Assembly (NCBI GenBank): GCA_948470475.1
Contig: OX419344.1
Location: 21,853,225 to 21,917,224 of the forward strand
DNA: 64,000 nucleotides
Origin: Galaxea fascicularis
Lineage: Eukaryota > Cnidaria > Anthozoa > Scleractinia > Euphylliidae
Direction: 5' to 3'
The notes under the pieces were generated by a model. That model searched no databases. It saw only the letters and a program-made list of their open reading frames with translations, and was not told the DNA's origin. Position 1 is the stretch's first letter, and each line of letters begins with the position of its first letter. Made by a program: the position numbers and the translations under genes. Positions 25,367 to 36,955 of this stretch are shown here, piece by piece.

Positions 25367-26396
25367 AGAGAAAAGAGATCAGTGTACTGGAGAAATAAAG
25401 ATTTCCTCAGAGTACACATGCATTTTATGACTCCAAACTCCATCAACACTCAATGTACACTACTTACTATTCCCATCCCCCTTGATGCCTTTTACACAAA
25501 AATTGCTCGCCTTCTTCCCAAAAGTATCTCGATAACCTTAAGGATTTTCGGGAAGTTTGGATAATTATATGAAACAATATAAATATTTAACGATTCGTTT
25601 TTAATTTACTCTCGTAATTTCTCCGGTGACATGAAAACCAGTGATTTCAAAGAATGGAGAGGGATACGGCACTGGATCGATTTTAACCGGAAAAGATGTC
25701 ATTTTTAGCTGCTGAACGGTACTGTAGAGTTATAAGCAAACGGATGAAAGTGACAAAATCTCAAATACAAAAGCAAATCAAAGCGCGCATGATATTAAGT
25801 TTCAGTTGCGACACGCGTCGTTTTTCACTCAAAGGTAAAGTTAATTGCACCTGTTCATTATACTTTAAAAGCAGGCTTGGGTGTCTTTTTTTAATGCGAA
25901 TATCTCACCTGGCATATTTAATGAAGCAGTGTGGGTTCATATAAGAAGATCTGATGTTTTAGAAAAATGTCAATAAAACTATAGTTATGAAAAATAGAGA
26001 TGAAATAAGGAGCGCTTTCTTTTTGCATGGAAACACCGGTTGTTCTGGTGAGACAATAAATTAAATGGAACACTCATTCCCAGTGCAAATTTCTCGGAAC
26101 AAAAAGGAATATCTTCAGATGTATTCCACTTTTCTCGTTTTTACCGAAATGACCGGAATATCACTGCACCGTTTGCTTCATCGCATTACTACTATGCTCC
26201 TTCACAAAAATGTGCGGTTTGTGCTCCCAAACCCGGAGAAATCTGCACTTTTTATCGGAAAATTTCCACCTTTTTTCCATAAGCAGTTGTATACTGTTCC
26301 ATTTGGTTAAAAATTCTAAACGCTTTTTCCTTGCAAATGTAAAGCGCTCAAGATCAGTGAATAAACGAACAAGCAAGGTAATTACGGAATAAATTT
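25367..26396. other. Upstream region of DUF229 copy A
   Basis: The first ~180 bp (AAATAAAGATTTCCTCAG, then ACACATGCAT) aligns with the region upstream of copy B at about 30592-30740, so the duplication included 5' flanking DNA. I see no TATA box close to the predicted leader and no other gene. Confidence 0.5.
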
Positions 26397-27125
26397 CAAA
26401 GTTCATTTCATGTCTATTTAGATAATTACCTTACGGTATTTAATTAAAAGAAAAAATAAAGTGAACATTTAAACTTTACACTGAGATCAAATAAAATAAA
26501 AACTGAGACCTTACGAGATCATCTAAATCTACAAAATCTACAGCGTAAACGCATTGTTACACACTATGAACCCAAACAATCTGATAAAGGGTTGAAGTTG
26601 TACAAGTACTATAACAAGTGGTGCTCAGCGAATCATGGAATTGAGAATTTTATCATTACCTACTCTCTTACCAGTCAGCAATCGGCTGATGGTTACAAAA
26701 CACCAAAAGTGGGAGGCTTTCATTCAGAGACCGATTAAATTTAGAAAGATAACGACTGCTCCAACGAGTTTCCCATGTAATGTTGAGAGTAGAAAATAGA
26801 GAGACCAATACTCGCAAAGACGTTTTATTAAAATGCTAATCTTGTAAATTCTTTTTCACCAGAAATGTTGTTATGGTTTATGGTGAACTGTGCAGTGCGA
26901 GATATGGAGATTTGCGTTTTTAGAATTACATAGCATAGGTGGTAATTCTTTTCCATACCTCCATTAGCACGCACGCGATATTAGTTAGAACGATCACTTG
27001 ACCAGCGAGCAGTTACATGGTGAACTAGCCGCTACTTGTCTCCATGGCAACTGATACCGAGCTTCCTCTTGAACATCAGTTGCCGAATTTTAAAACAAAC
27101 GTCGAACCTCCCCCCTCCCTCTCCC
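26397..27125. repeat. Duplicated block, copy 1 (partner 35205-36410)
   Basis: Begins near TTTCATGTCTATTTAGAT and aligns in blocks to 35205-36410 on the same strand, offset about 9.25 kb in the core. The core 26591-26720 is identical over 130 bp to 35843-35972, while flanks on both sides show frequent mismatches and indels. One plus-strand frame runs open from about 26460 to 26750 and includes NKWCSANHGIENF and QQSADGYKTPKVGGF, but I see no start codon or convincing splice acceptor. It may be a gene remnant, a conserved non-coding element or a recent conversion tract. Confidence 0.65.
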
Positions 27126-27392
27126 CCGCCAATGTCGCCGATTATCACCTTTTTCTGTATTATAATTAGTTACCTATAAGATTATTATTAGTTTGTAATT
27201 AGTTAGATGGCAGGTCTACAAGAGGACTCGTGTCTTGGCAAATTTGACAACCTGCTTGATCAATTAAAGAAACTCTATTACTACTTCTACCTCTATTTCT
27301 AGGTCAAAGAAAGTGCTACTGATCCAATGCTATAACACAGTGGGTGAAAAAGAACCCAGTCTGCGGACTACTGTAGGCTAGGAAAACATCAT

Positions 27393-30300
27393 TCATGTAT
27401 CACCGATGTCTGTTTCGTTGTAAGCCTTTGCGCTAACTAATATTTTAGTTTCGAAGTCGTTAAGATGCTTCCCAGCTGAAAAAGCAAAGTTGATTCCCCC
27501 TGGATTGACTTCCATAGTCAGAGGAAGCTCCCTAGAAAATTTCATGTTGGATGCTATCGCACCAATCTTGACGCGGTATGACTTATCGGAACAGAAATTT
27601 GCCACTTCAAAAGCGTCCGATTTGGAATGCCGCCTAAACGCTAGAAATAGGCATGAGATATTACTAATTGTCTTAAGAACAGAGCGTTGGCCAAAGTAAT
27701 CCCAGTGCTCGGCGAGAGACTCGGATGATAACCCCGAACGCGTTCTGGATGCGTTTCGCGAGCAAACGCACAATTTTAGCTCAACACCGCCATCAGCGCA
27801 AGCCTGATACTTTCCAAATAGCGTCAGCCGATCAAACGTTAATAGTTTCATTTCCAACGAATTTTTTGCTGTCATTTCCTTTGTTTTAACCTCAATATGG
27901 AAGATGTCTTCTTTCTGAGGAACCTGGTCCCCTGCGGTGACACGAATGTCCATGGACGTGATGAGCAATCCATCACCTTTGCAGTTCCTCAAACGAACAT
28001 TTTCAAACCATAATGGTTGCAATCGTTGGCAAGATCGTTTAAACTTCTCTGGCTTCAGTTGAGAATTGGTTTGCGTCGAAAGCATTTTCTCGTACTGTTC
28101 CTGAAGACGGTTATTCAACTGTCCAATCGCAAACTCAGCAATTGCTTCATACGACGTGTTGTTCTCCGCAGGGATGTCCCACCCTTCACACACGCACAAA
28201 TTGGGTGTCCTGAGTTCCAAATCATCGCAAGTGCGATTCTTAGAAATAGGCGTAAACACGCCCACTGGCCGAACACCATGAATGGGTACCGACAAAGCCA
28301 TTAGAGAGTAGTGCAGATCGATCATGGTCACAAGTCTTTTCTGGTTTGTTTCTAACGCGGACATCGCTTCAATTCCTAAGAGAGAAGCCACTTTGTCGGG
28401 GACGATCACAAAGAGACTGGGGTGAAACATTTCAAAGCGTCCCTCAAGCACCTGCGTCGTGTACGAAGTATATGTGTTTCCATGATCCGCGAGAAGGATG
28501 GTCAAAGTGTTCTCGTCCTTCGCGACAGTAGTTACATATCTTTCAAGATCAACATCTAGGGTCTGGGTTCTTATACTTTTGTGATCGTGAGCAACGTTAA
28601 GAGCCGTATACAAGAGAAGCGGGCGCGCGTTGCGTGACGCGTTGATGGCTTGAAGCATGTCTGTGGTGTAACGGAGATAATAGCTGTGCTGAAATTTTCC
28701 ATTGAAGCAGATTTGGTCTCCTTGCGGCCCATTGAACGGACTGTTGACCCCCACTGACTTCAAGATCTTGCAACTGGAATGTGTGAGGCCTTAAAATATG
28801 ATGATAGCCAGCATTAGTAGCGTTAACACTACAAATTTGTCCGTCCCGTCCTTAAAGGTATTCGTGAAACCCATGTTTGAAGAGAGAAATGACTACAAGA
28901 CCTCTTCGGTGCGGAAGCAAAGTTGGGCATGTTGATGTCCCCCCCCCCTCCCCCTCCCCACTAAAGACAGAAACGACGACGAGTGTCTTCCCCGGGGCAA
29001 CGTCCTGCAGAATTCCTTTTGATAAGCAAATTGCACGAAGGAGCCATTAACAACCTATTACTTCAACGCATTTTTACTTGATCATTAGTAGTTGACCATT
29101 TGGCCAACAATGTTAGTACGCCCAGCATAGTCGGATGAATTTATGCGAAGGCTAACACCATGTTAAGTTTTGTTAGGAGTTGCTAAATGTTGTTAGCTGT
29201 GAGTGTTTTAACTGCCAACAATATTCAATAAAAGAACGCATTCAACATGTTGGGCCCAGCAATCAAGCGATCTTGAATCAGGTTTGGCGTTGCTAGTACT
29301 TCGTATTCAACATTCAGCTCCCCCAGAAAAAAACTGCCCGTGCGCCGATGGTTAATTTTGATCGGTCTTTTTAAGTTATGATCACCTGTGTGGTCGATGT
29401 AAGCTTCTTTCGTTTTTTCCTGAAGGTCATCCCATCCATGTGCGCCCAGATCAGTCATCAATCCCCAGTTGCCTTTCCAACACAAGTCTTCCTGCCAAAC
29501 TGTATGGAATCCAGCTTTCTTATAATGACCAAATAGAGCTGATATGTTGACCGGAAGCGTCTGATCCTTTTTTTCAACCGGAAATAATTCTCCAGTGTAG
29601 AATGCCTGCATATTGACAGCAGTATGACCATGTACAGCCTGGAACAATTCGAAGTCAAACACTTTGGCGGCAACTGCGCGCGCTTTTTCCCGCCATTTTC
29701 TCAAAGTGGCCATAGTTCTCGGCAAAGAGCGGTAAAAATGAGCTCTGGACAGAGAATCGATCAGCAGAACGTTCACATTGATGACGTTACTATCTCTTGC
29801 GTTCTTTTGTTTCTCAACAGTGAAACGAGGCTCAATCGGCAGAAACTGTGATACTTTTACCCCTTCATAATTCTTACATTCAATGAACATAAAATGGAAC
29901 TTATTTTCTTTGTTTCTTGTTGCTATAGCAGCAAGTCCTTTTTCAAGTTTCTCAACTGTTGCAAATTCCTTCACAACTTCGATTCCCCCTGTCTCAGGAT
30001 TAAGACTGTGGACTTTGAACGAATCATTTTGTCCCTGTTTGCAAAGTGTTTTATTGCACGCAAAATTAATAGTTTTTGCTATACGTGAGACATTTCCTTC
30101 CATTCTGCAAACTTCACCCATTCCTTTGTTCCTACAATGTGACAACCCTGGGTCGATGGAATAGATTCTTTTGGCGACTTGACAAGAGTATTCGCTTGGT
30201 TTGTGAGGCGTACATATCCCATAATCGTCACCATCCCAAGATTCAAGAGTTAAATTGATACAAACTGTATTCAATGTCTTCTTTACTCGAGAAGGCCCAT

Positions 30301-30535
30301 CGTTATGAAGTGAAGTCGTTTGAAACATCTGTACGTCTTTTTCGATCACACCATTTGCATTTCGTTTCACTTGCTCGTATGTCTTCTTCAACGTGACTTT
30401 TGAATACCATGATGCCTTTTTACCGAGAAAATACAAGTTCATTAACAACAAAGAAATTGTTAGCAGGATAACTGATTTCAGAAATTTCCTGCGTAACTTT
30501 TTGAAGAAGCACGTTGTAGGAACAATGGACGCCAT
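27393..30535 (-). CDS. DUF229 family protein, copy B (848 aa, two exons)
   Basis: Exon 1 is 30535-29386, exon 2 is 28789-27393. The 596-bp intron sits at the same codon and phase as in copy A (donor ACACAG|GTGATC, acceptor TTTTAAG|GC); the CDS is 2547 nt. The start is MASIVPTTC; an acceptor TTTCTTTGCAG lies 20 bp before it, so a leader intron is likely. Exon 2 is nearly identical to copy A, with few substitutions and one added codon in SSESLAEHW against SSESPEHW. Exon 1 has diverged more, mainly in the stalk region between the membrane segment and the cysteine-containing region that starts at YGICTPHKPSEYSC. DUF229 signatures (LLIDSLSRAHFYRSLPRT, GHTAVN, LADHGNTY) are intact, so both copies look functional. 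The C-terminal tail (NETDIGDT) differs from that of copy A. Confidence 0.85.
28790..29385 (-). other. Intron of DUF229 copy B
   Basis: 596 bp carrying a C-rich tract near 28940-28955 and the GGCCAACAATGTTAGTA repeat shared with the intron of copy A. No gene inside. Confidence 0.7.
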
Positions 30536-30555
30536 TTTCAATAGATTGTTTTTTC

Positions 30556-32838
30556 ACTGCAAAGAAAAAACATACAGCAGTGTTATTGAATGCAGAAATA
30601 AAGATTTCCTCAGGGTACACATGCATGTTCCGACTCCAAACGCCATCAACACTCGATTTACGTCACTCACCATAACATGTACCATTCCCTTTGATGCATT
30701 TTGCACCAAAATTCTAGTCGTAACAACTGAACTGCTCTACATTTTCTGACGACATGCTTGAGTTTTAAAAATTGCCATGGTTCTCGGTGATATAAATGCT
30801 AATTTTTGTATGAATGTTGATATATTATTGATTGGCTTATAATTTATTGGAGCATCATCAGGGACCACTCAACAAGGCAGGGAGTGTTTGTACGGGCTAT
30901 TTGTGTGAAATGACATGTGGGAAATGAAAAGTTGCTGACCATTCGTTTCGTAGAGCACCTAAGGGAAACCCCAATCCAGTCTTTCTTTCACCATTTCACA
31001 CCTAATTTCCTTGTATTTCAGTCGAGAACAGATTCATTGTATTTTCGGCCACGACTTTAATTTCCGGCTTTTTAAACTAAAACAATACTACGAAACGGCA
31101 TAATTCTACGAACATTCATGAGAGTAAATCCTCCGGGTTCAGTTTTTGGAATGAGACCGAATGTTTGACTCGTGAGACTGAAGAAACAGTGAATAATTAA
31201 GATACATTTTAAAAGCAAAACACCCGTTAACTCACTGGTATTTCATCACTGCCAAAAAAGACTGAGTTTTAAGAATACTTGTGAACAGTGGTGAATGATC
31301 ATAATTTTAGAAAGTGAAGATCGAACAGCAATATTTATGCCAGTCAGTAACAATCATGAGTTACCATCCTTTGTTAAGAACTAACACACTGAAGCTTAAC
31401 TCTGACATCTCTTTCATTTCCGTCGTTTCGAAGGGATATTTTCACACTTTGACACGTTTTCTCTGTGGTCAATTCTCTGCTGTCGAGCTTCGGTTTCTTG
31501 TAGCTCATACGAATAATCTGCCCTTTGACACGTTAGTTGGCCGCACGATGAGATGAAGAAGCTACAACAAGCTGGGAAGAGTGTAAGACGCTTACCCCCA
31601 AAAAAGAGGTTTGCTGTGTTCCAGAAGAAGTCTCAGTATTTACTGCCGTATCCTCGCGTCATGGGACGTGGAAACTAGACCAGGCCCTTCTGGCAGTTAA
31701 GCAACGAATGCCGCGGTTGCAAAGCTAGTATTCCACCGAGTTATTCTCCGTTTCCAGCACCGTCCAAGCATCTAAATATTTACCGAACTCGTTAGCGTTG
31801 GCTTATTAGCCCTCCAACCCTAAGATTATCGTTAAATAATTTAGTGGTTGCATGTTAACAACCTTGGTTTGTGGTCTTTTAATTGCAGGTGCTTATGAAA
31901 TGAGACTGTTACTAAGATATAATTTTTTTTTCTATTTTCTGAATCGAATAGACACAAGACAGAATATTGATCACTGAAAAGGAAACGTAACTGAAACTTA
32001 GGTGGCGTGGGCGTCAAATATGGCCATTTCATTTTTTTTTTCCAAGAAAGATCTTTCTCTACGCAATTGTAACATCATCGGCTTTGTCACCTATGTCAAA
32101 GAACCCTACTTTGACGAACAAAGAATTATCCTTGTTTTTAGGATATACGTTTTCTTGGAAAATCGAAATCTCTGAGGAATGGGCAAAATAGTCCCAAAAA
32201 ATGCACCCTTAGGTATATTATGGGCCTTTCTTTAGACAAAGATGTTTGCTGATTCAAACCGGCAGGTGCAGGTGATCCGGCGTCAAAGAAGTTATCGCTA
32301 TAACAATGACTTAGTCAGTGAGGTTTATGACATGTAATTACTTTGCAATGACTCAGTACCGTCTACCTTTTGGCCCAAAGCAGACAATCAAAAGTATGAC
32401 TAAGTCGTGGAGAAGGGGTTTTGTTTCTGAAAAAGCAGAGGTGCCGCATGCCTTGGTGGGGAAAAGTAAATAATTGGCTTTACATCTCCACGTTTAGAGC
32501 TCTAGGTCATTTCGAATCTTATTTACGGAGGCCGCTCTCCTTCATCAATTCAGATAATAAAACCAAACATTGAAGCTTAAACCAACTTGATATATAGTTT
32601 TGAATCGAAAAGGAGAAGGAAATACAGCTGAAACCTATCTTTTTTCGTTACAAATAAGTGGCCGCATGAAAATGATCATGAATGCGGGTATATAGATGCT
32701 TTTTATATAAACTCTTAGGCCATCGTAGCTTGATTAGAAAAAAAAACACAAACAGCGGAGATAAACATGGTAAACCAACGCATTTTATATAGACTTGACG
32801 TTTCGTATGCTACGCAACATAATTTTCAAAAGTGATCG
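30556..32838. other. Upstream region of DUF229 copy B, no gene seen
   Basis: The first ~190 bp matches the region upstream of copy A. The rest is AT-rich with no supported exon. A partial TIR-element end (CCCAAAAAATGCACCCTTAGG) is near 32193, resembling the element at 20805-20994. Confidence 0.5.
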
Positions 32839-32842
32839 TTAA

Positions 32843-33156
32843 AGCCCTGGCAAACGAGGACACTGACATTCTTGCGGACACATTGTTATCGAGACAAATG
32901 TTTCCTCGTTTGCCCGCGCGCGCAACATTTGTTACAGACACAAATTTTGTCCCCGCAACAAGTGCTTCCCCGTTTGCGCAGCATGGAAACACAACATATA
33001 TTCATTTTGTGTTTCCATGCTGCGCAAACGGGGACTGAAATATTTGTTGCGGATACAAAATCTCTGTCAGCAACAAATGTTGCGAGCGGGTAAACGAGGA
33101 AACATTTGTGTCGTCAACAATGTGTCTGCAACAATATGTCCCCGTTTGCCGAGGCC
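32843..33156. mobile_element. 314-bp MITE flanked by TTAA, inside a Penelope-like relic
   Basis: TTAA lies at 32839-32842 and 33157-33160. The ends are AGCCCTGGCAAACGAGGACA and, reversed, GGCCTCGGCAAACGGGGACA. The element is a long imperfect palindrome (ATGCTGCGCAAACGGGGA pairs with CCCCGTTTGCGCAGCAT) and has no coding capacity. The flanking sequence on both sides reads as one Penelope-like reverse-transcriptase tail, which shows that it inserted there. TTAA suggests a piggyBac-type mobiliser. Confidence 0.75.
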
Positions 33157-33159
33157 TTA

Positions 33160-34437
33160 ATAGCTGATGTGTTGTCATTTTTAGCGAGGACCTTGAAATG
33201 TTCAGTTTTCCTGTCATGGAGTCTTCTTTTTGTCTTACCAATATAAAAATTACTGCAGTCCCAACAACCGGCCTTATATAAATTACTTCAGACTTCTGAG
33301 AGTGGTTTAAGCGGTCCTTGTAAATAAAGAAGCACTTGATGAGGAGAGTGTTCTGAAAAACAATCTTAAGGTTGACGAAGGAGTAGAAATTGTAAACACA
33401 GGATTTCAGGCGTTTAGCGATTTGGTTGTTCTGTATACCTAAGTAAGGTGACAAGATGATTATATCTTTCTTAGGAACTGTCAAGAACGGGCTGTTGGGC
33501 TTGTTTCTGTTTCTGTTACTGTTTCTGTTCAAAGCATCGTTAATGTTGTAGGTAATTATACTTTGAGGGTAACCATTTTGTAGAAGAAGTTTCCGAAGAT
33601 CATTGATAGCAGATTGCAATAGAGAAGGCGTGGAGCAAATTTGATAACAACGATAAGTGAGCGTGCAAATGAGACTAACTTTGTATTTGCGCGGTGTGAA
33701 AGAATCCCATTTGGTGTAGAGGCCAGTGAATGTATTCTTCTGGTAACTGGATGTCATGAATGTGTTGTTAGGGCAGCGTGTGACAAGATGCTTTTTCCTC
33801 CCTCCTGAAAATTATTCCCGAAAAGAGCATGAACAGCTTGTGACCAAGATCCTAATTGGGGAAAAACATTTCGTAATGTCGAGCAACCTGACAGGCAGCT
33901 ATTTGGAATGATTGTATTGAATTATTAGCGCACTTCCCAATTGAGTTTTGAGTGCGCAATTCTCGTTTTCTCAGATTTGCTCTGTGATTGGTCGGCATAG
34001 TTTGTGCCATCTCCTTAAATGAGAAGCAAACTAAAATCAGCATTAGAGCGGTTTAAAATTGAATGTCGAAACTAATTCGCGTTTGCTTTGGTCTTGCTTT
34101 ACCTCGCTCTGTGATTGGTTGACAAAACTCGCGCCACTTTTCAGCCAATGAGAACAATAACCAAAACCGATCGCTGGTTTCACACACGCATTTACCCGCG
34201 CTTGGCGCTTGTTGCATGTGATTACTTCAGCTTCCGATTGGTTCAATAAGCTGTCTTTGTCTCTTGTGATTGGTCAGAGTAACTGCTTTGGTTTTGGTTT
34301 TACATCACTCAACTGAAAACCCCTCCAAAACGCTTCGATTTCTGATTGGTACATTGGGCAGTTTACGTCTCTTGTTACTGGCTATAGAGCCGCTCCTGGG
34401 CTCTGGAAACCAACTGAGGGTTGACCGAAGAGAACGG
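33160..34437. other. Retroelement flank and cluster of GATTGG motifs
   Basis: After the Penelope fragment (to ~33830) there is no gene. GATTGG (reverse of the CCAAT box) occurs at 33986, 34113, 34236, 34268 and 34344, mostly as TGTGATTGGT or TCTGATTGGT, with an inverse CCAAT at about 34144. The even recurrence looks like a decayed tandem repeat rather than a single promoter. Confidence 0.5.
33165..33830 (-). pseudogene. Penelope-like retroelement fragment (RT tail and GIY-YIG)
   Basis: The minus strand encodes TKWDSFTPRKYKVSLICTLTYRC, a region I recognise as the end of the reverse transcriptase and linker of Penelope-like elements. LLLQNGYPQSIITYNIND and VPKKDIIILSPYLG follow. The reading frame then slips at a TATATA run near 33282. 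In the new frame it encodes the GIY-YIG endonuclease start (CWDCSNFYIGKTKRRLHDRK), with the expected Cys pair and the FYIG core. The polymerase core with the catalytic Asp residues is missing upstream, and a MITE splits the end. It is a 5'-truncated, inactive copy. Confidence 0.8.
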
Positions 34438-34646
34438 TCCATTTTACAGTTGCAAGTTGAGTAACCTGGCCTTTGAGTAGAAGCGAGGCTGGAGGTGACC
34501 TTGTTTTGATACAAACCTCTCTGTCTTTTTCATAAGAAAAACATGATTTACATGAGAAAAGCAGCGCGGCCTATATCAAAACAAGGTTACCTCCAGCCTC
34601 ACTTCTATTCAGAGGCAAGGTCACTCAACACACAACTGTAAAATGG
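34438..34646. repeat. Inverted repeat (hairpin) with ~74-bp arms
   Basis: The left arm 34438-34511 and the right arm 34573-34646 are imperfect reverse complements. Both contain CCATTTTACAGTTG, GGCTGGAGGT and CCTTGTTTTGATA and pair end to end around a 61-bp loop. Non-coding; possibly a foldback MITE, but no target duplication was identified. Confidence 0.75.
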
Positions 34647-35204
34647 GCTATTTTATGGCAGGAAGATATGTAACACATTTTTTATTTTCTTTGATCTGAA
34701 AGCCATTCTTGATTAGATTCTTGGGAAATAAAAACAGTGTCTTTTTGGAGCGGAACGATAAACAAAGAAAAAATTAGAGAAAGAAACATCGCAACTGCAA
34801 GCACAGAAACATAACCAACAGCGGATTGTACTCAGTGAGAACAATTTTTAGCACAAAAGCGCTAATAACTCATCTATTATTCTTAAGTCACCTGTTCTTT
34901 TCATTCTTTGAAAGATAGCAGGCTGGAAATACTTTAATATGTAAATGTTTGCGCAGTTTGCCTTTTTTTAATTTCGTGTGACTGGAAAGCCGTTGAAAAA
35001 ATTCAATGCATCATATTTAAAGACGAAAGTTTACGAAATAAAACCTGTCGGTTTAATCAATACAGCTTTAAAATTAAAAGGGAGGAAGAGCGTAGAAAGG
35101 AAAAAGAACAAACATATGTCTTTGGAAAAAGTTATGAAAAAAGGAGATGAGACAAGATCAGTGAAAAAGAGAACTGAAAGTAAGTTACGACTAAGAGCTA
35201 ATTT
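34647..35204. other. Region with a lysine-rich open frame, not called as a gene
   Basis: The plus strand is open from about 34978 to 35229 with a basic peptide (GRKSVERKKNKHM, then SVKKRTE) followed by a GTAAGT donor-like site at 35180. The matching part of copy 1 (about 26340-26380) also has a basic peptide followed by a GTAATT site. This hints at an old exon, but no upstream exon or domain supports it. Confidence 0.35.
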
Positions 35205-36410
35205 TCATGTCTATTTAGATATTAAGTAAACCTTATGCTATTAATTAAAAACGAAAAACAAAGTGAGATCAAATAAAAGAAAAACTAAGACCTTACGAGA
35301 TGATTTACAAAAATTTCCCAGTATTGGGTGGCATCGGTTTAGATTTTGTTACAAGACCAAACCTTTTATTGTAATAAGTTCTAACCCCTCGGGGTACACC
35401 TCCGAAACCGAATTAGATTTCCTAAAACTCTTTATGAATTCGTCCCATTAAAACGTAAGATTGTTAATCAGATTGTTCATTATATTACAAAAGACGAAAG
35501 CCGTGCAGAAAAGTTCTGCTTGGTACTCGGTAGCTTTCATTTGAATGACCACAACTAAGGATTTCATTATAAGGGGTACCTCTACTAAAATGGTTGGAAA
35601 TGATTACTAGATTCTACAATTTAGTTGAAACGTGAAAATATTTCAAGTGTATAAAAAATTGGTTGTTAATAACTCCCATTTCAAATTTTAATTTTTCCGG
35701 GCCCCTTGTAACTTTCCGGCGTTCACGAGCCTGGCGCCAGACTTTATTTAATTGTATAACGCCGTCGAACTTTATAAAGAGACGGCTCAAACGTTAGACT
35801 GAACCACCTTATACACTATGAACCCAAACAATCTGAGGAAGAGTTGAAGTTGTACAAGTACTATAACAAGTGGTGCTCAGCGAATCATGGAATTGAGAAT
35901 TTTATCATTACCTACTCTCTTACCAGTCAGCAATCGGCTGATGGTTACAAAACACCAAAAGTGGGAGGCTTTTATCCAGAGCCTTGAAAGTTAGAATGGT
36001 AGCGACTGCATCAACGAGTTTCCCAAGTAATGCTAAGAGTTGAAGGCAGAGAGACTAAGGCTAAGACAGATGTTTCATTGAAATGCTAATCTTCTAAATT
36101 CTTGTTCATCATAAATGTTGTTATAGTTTATGGTGAACTGCGCGAGATTTGCGTTTTTAGAATTACATAGCATCGGTGGTAATTCTTCACCCATACCTCC
36201 ATTAGCACTCTGACGACAAGACGTAGTACTCAGTATTAGTTAGAAAGATCACTTGACCACTTTTCTCCAGGTTTTGAGGTTATTAATGGTCAAAGACCGA
36301 TTGAAACAGTCCCACAGTAACTTTGGCTTCCCCTTCAATATCAGTTGCGGAAATTTAAAAACTAAGTAGTTCTTTTAAAAGAAACTTCGAACCCCCCTCC
36401 TCCACATAAC
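35205..36410. repeat. Duplicated block, copy 2 (partner 26397-27125)
   Basis: Same-strand partner of 26397-27125. It has ~490 extra bp around 35320-35810 that include a degenerate dispersed-repeat piece (35510-35575) and an open frame ending SETELDFLKLFMNSSH. The 130-bp core 35843-35972 is identical to copy 1 and is followed by GTTACATAG-type blocks in the same order. Cause of the strict core conservation unknown. Confidence 0.65.
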
Positions 36411-36813
36411 AACAATAAAAACTTAAATGGCGGTTTTGTTTCATATTACATGCAACTAAAGCCAAAACTAACCATAGAAAATGGGGGTTTATTGCTTTTA
36501 TATGATAATTCAGAAAACGCGCGAAATTTCCATGAGTTTACTGGCACAATAAACCATAGCTGATTGACCAATCAGAGCACGCGCATCGATTTGGTTATAT
36601 ATAATGTGATGTATTAGCAATTGGAGGGACCACATGTCTTGTAGTCTTGTAGCCCAAAAATATTGCAATTAATTCCTGGAAGTAAAATGTTCTCTGCCAA
36701 ATATTGTTTAAGTGGACCTGTTAAGGGTATTTAGTCAACTGGCGAGGTTCGTTAAAGAACAAGTCCGCATTTAGCGACCATAGTTTCACGCGCCTTCCAG
36801 CCGCAAGATTCGC
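36411..36813. other. Intergenic, no gene seen
   Basis: AT-rich spacer with no exon, TIR pair or RNA gene that I can support. Confidence 0.5.
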
Positions 36814-36955
36814 CCCCATGTAAGGTAATCCGGATTCCGGGATCCAAGAAATTTTCGCTTGTGGAATCCGAAATCCTGGGCTATGGAATCTGGAATCCAA
36901 CTCTAGGAATCCGGAATCCAGAATCCACGACTGTCACGGATTACCTTACATGGGG
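36814..36955. mobile_element. 142-bp MITE with CCCCATGTAAGG termini
   Basis: Left CCCCATGTAAGGTAATCCG and right CGGATTACCTTACATGGGG are perfect terminal inverted repeats of 19 bp. The interior is a run of GGAATCC-type words (ATCCGGATTCC, GGAATCCGAAATCC, GGAATCCGGAATCC). Short elements with CATGTAAGG ends and such interiors are, to my knowledge, abundant in marine invertebrate genomes. No coding capacity. Confidence 0.8.

Noticed and set aside
33002..33757. A 251-codon minus-strand frame as an intact host gene
   Set aside because: It is the frameshifted tail of a Penelope-like element and runs out through a MITE.
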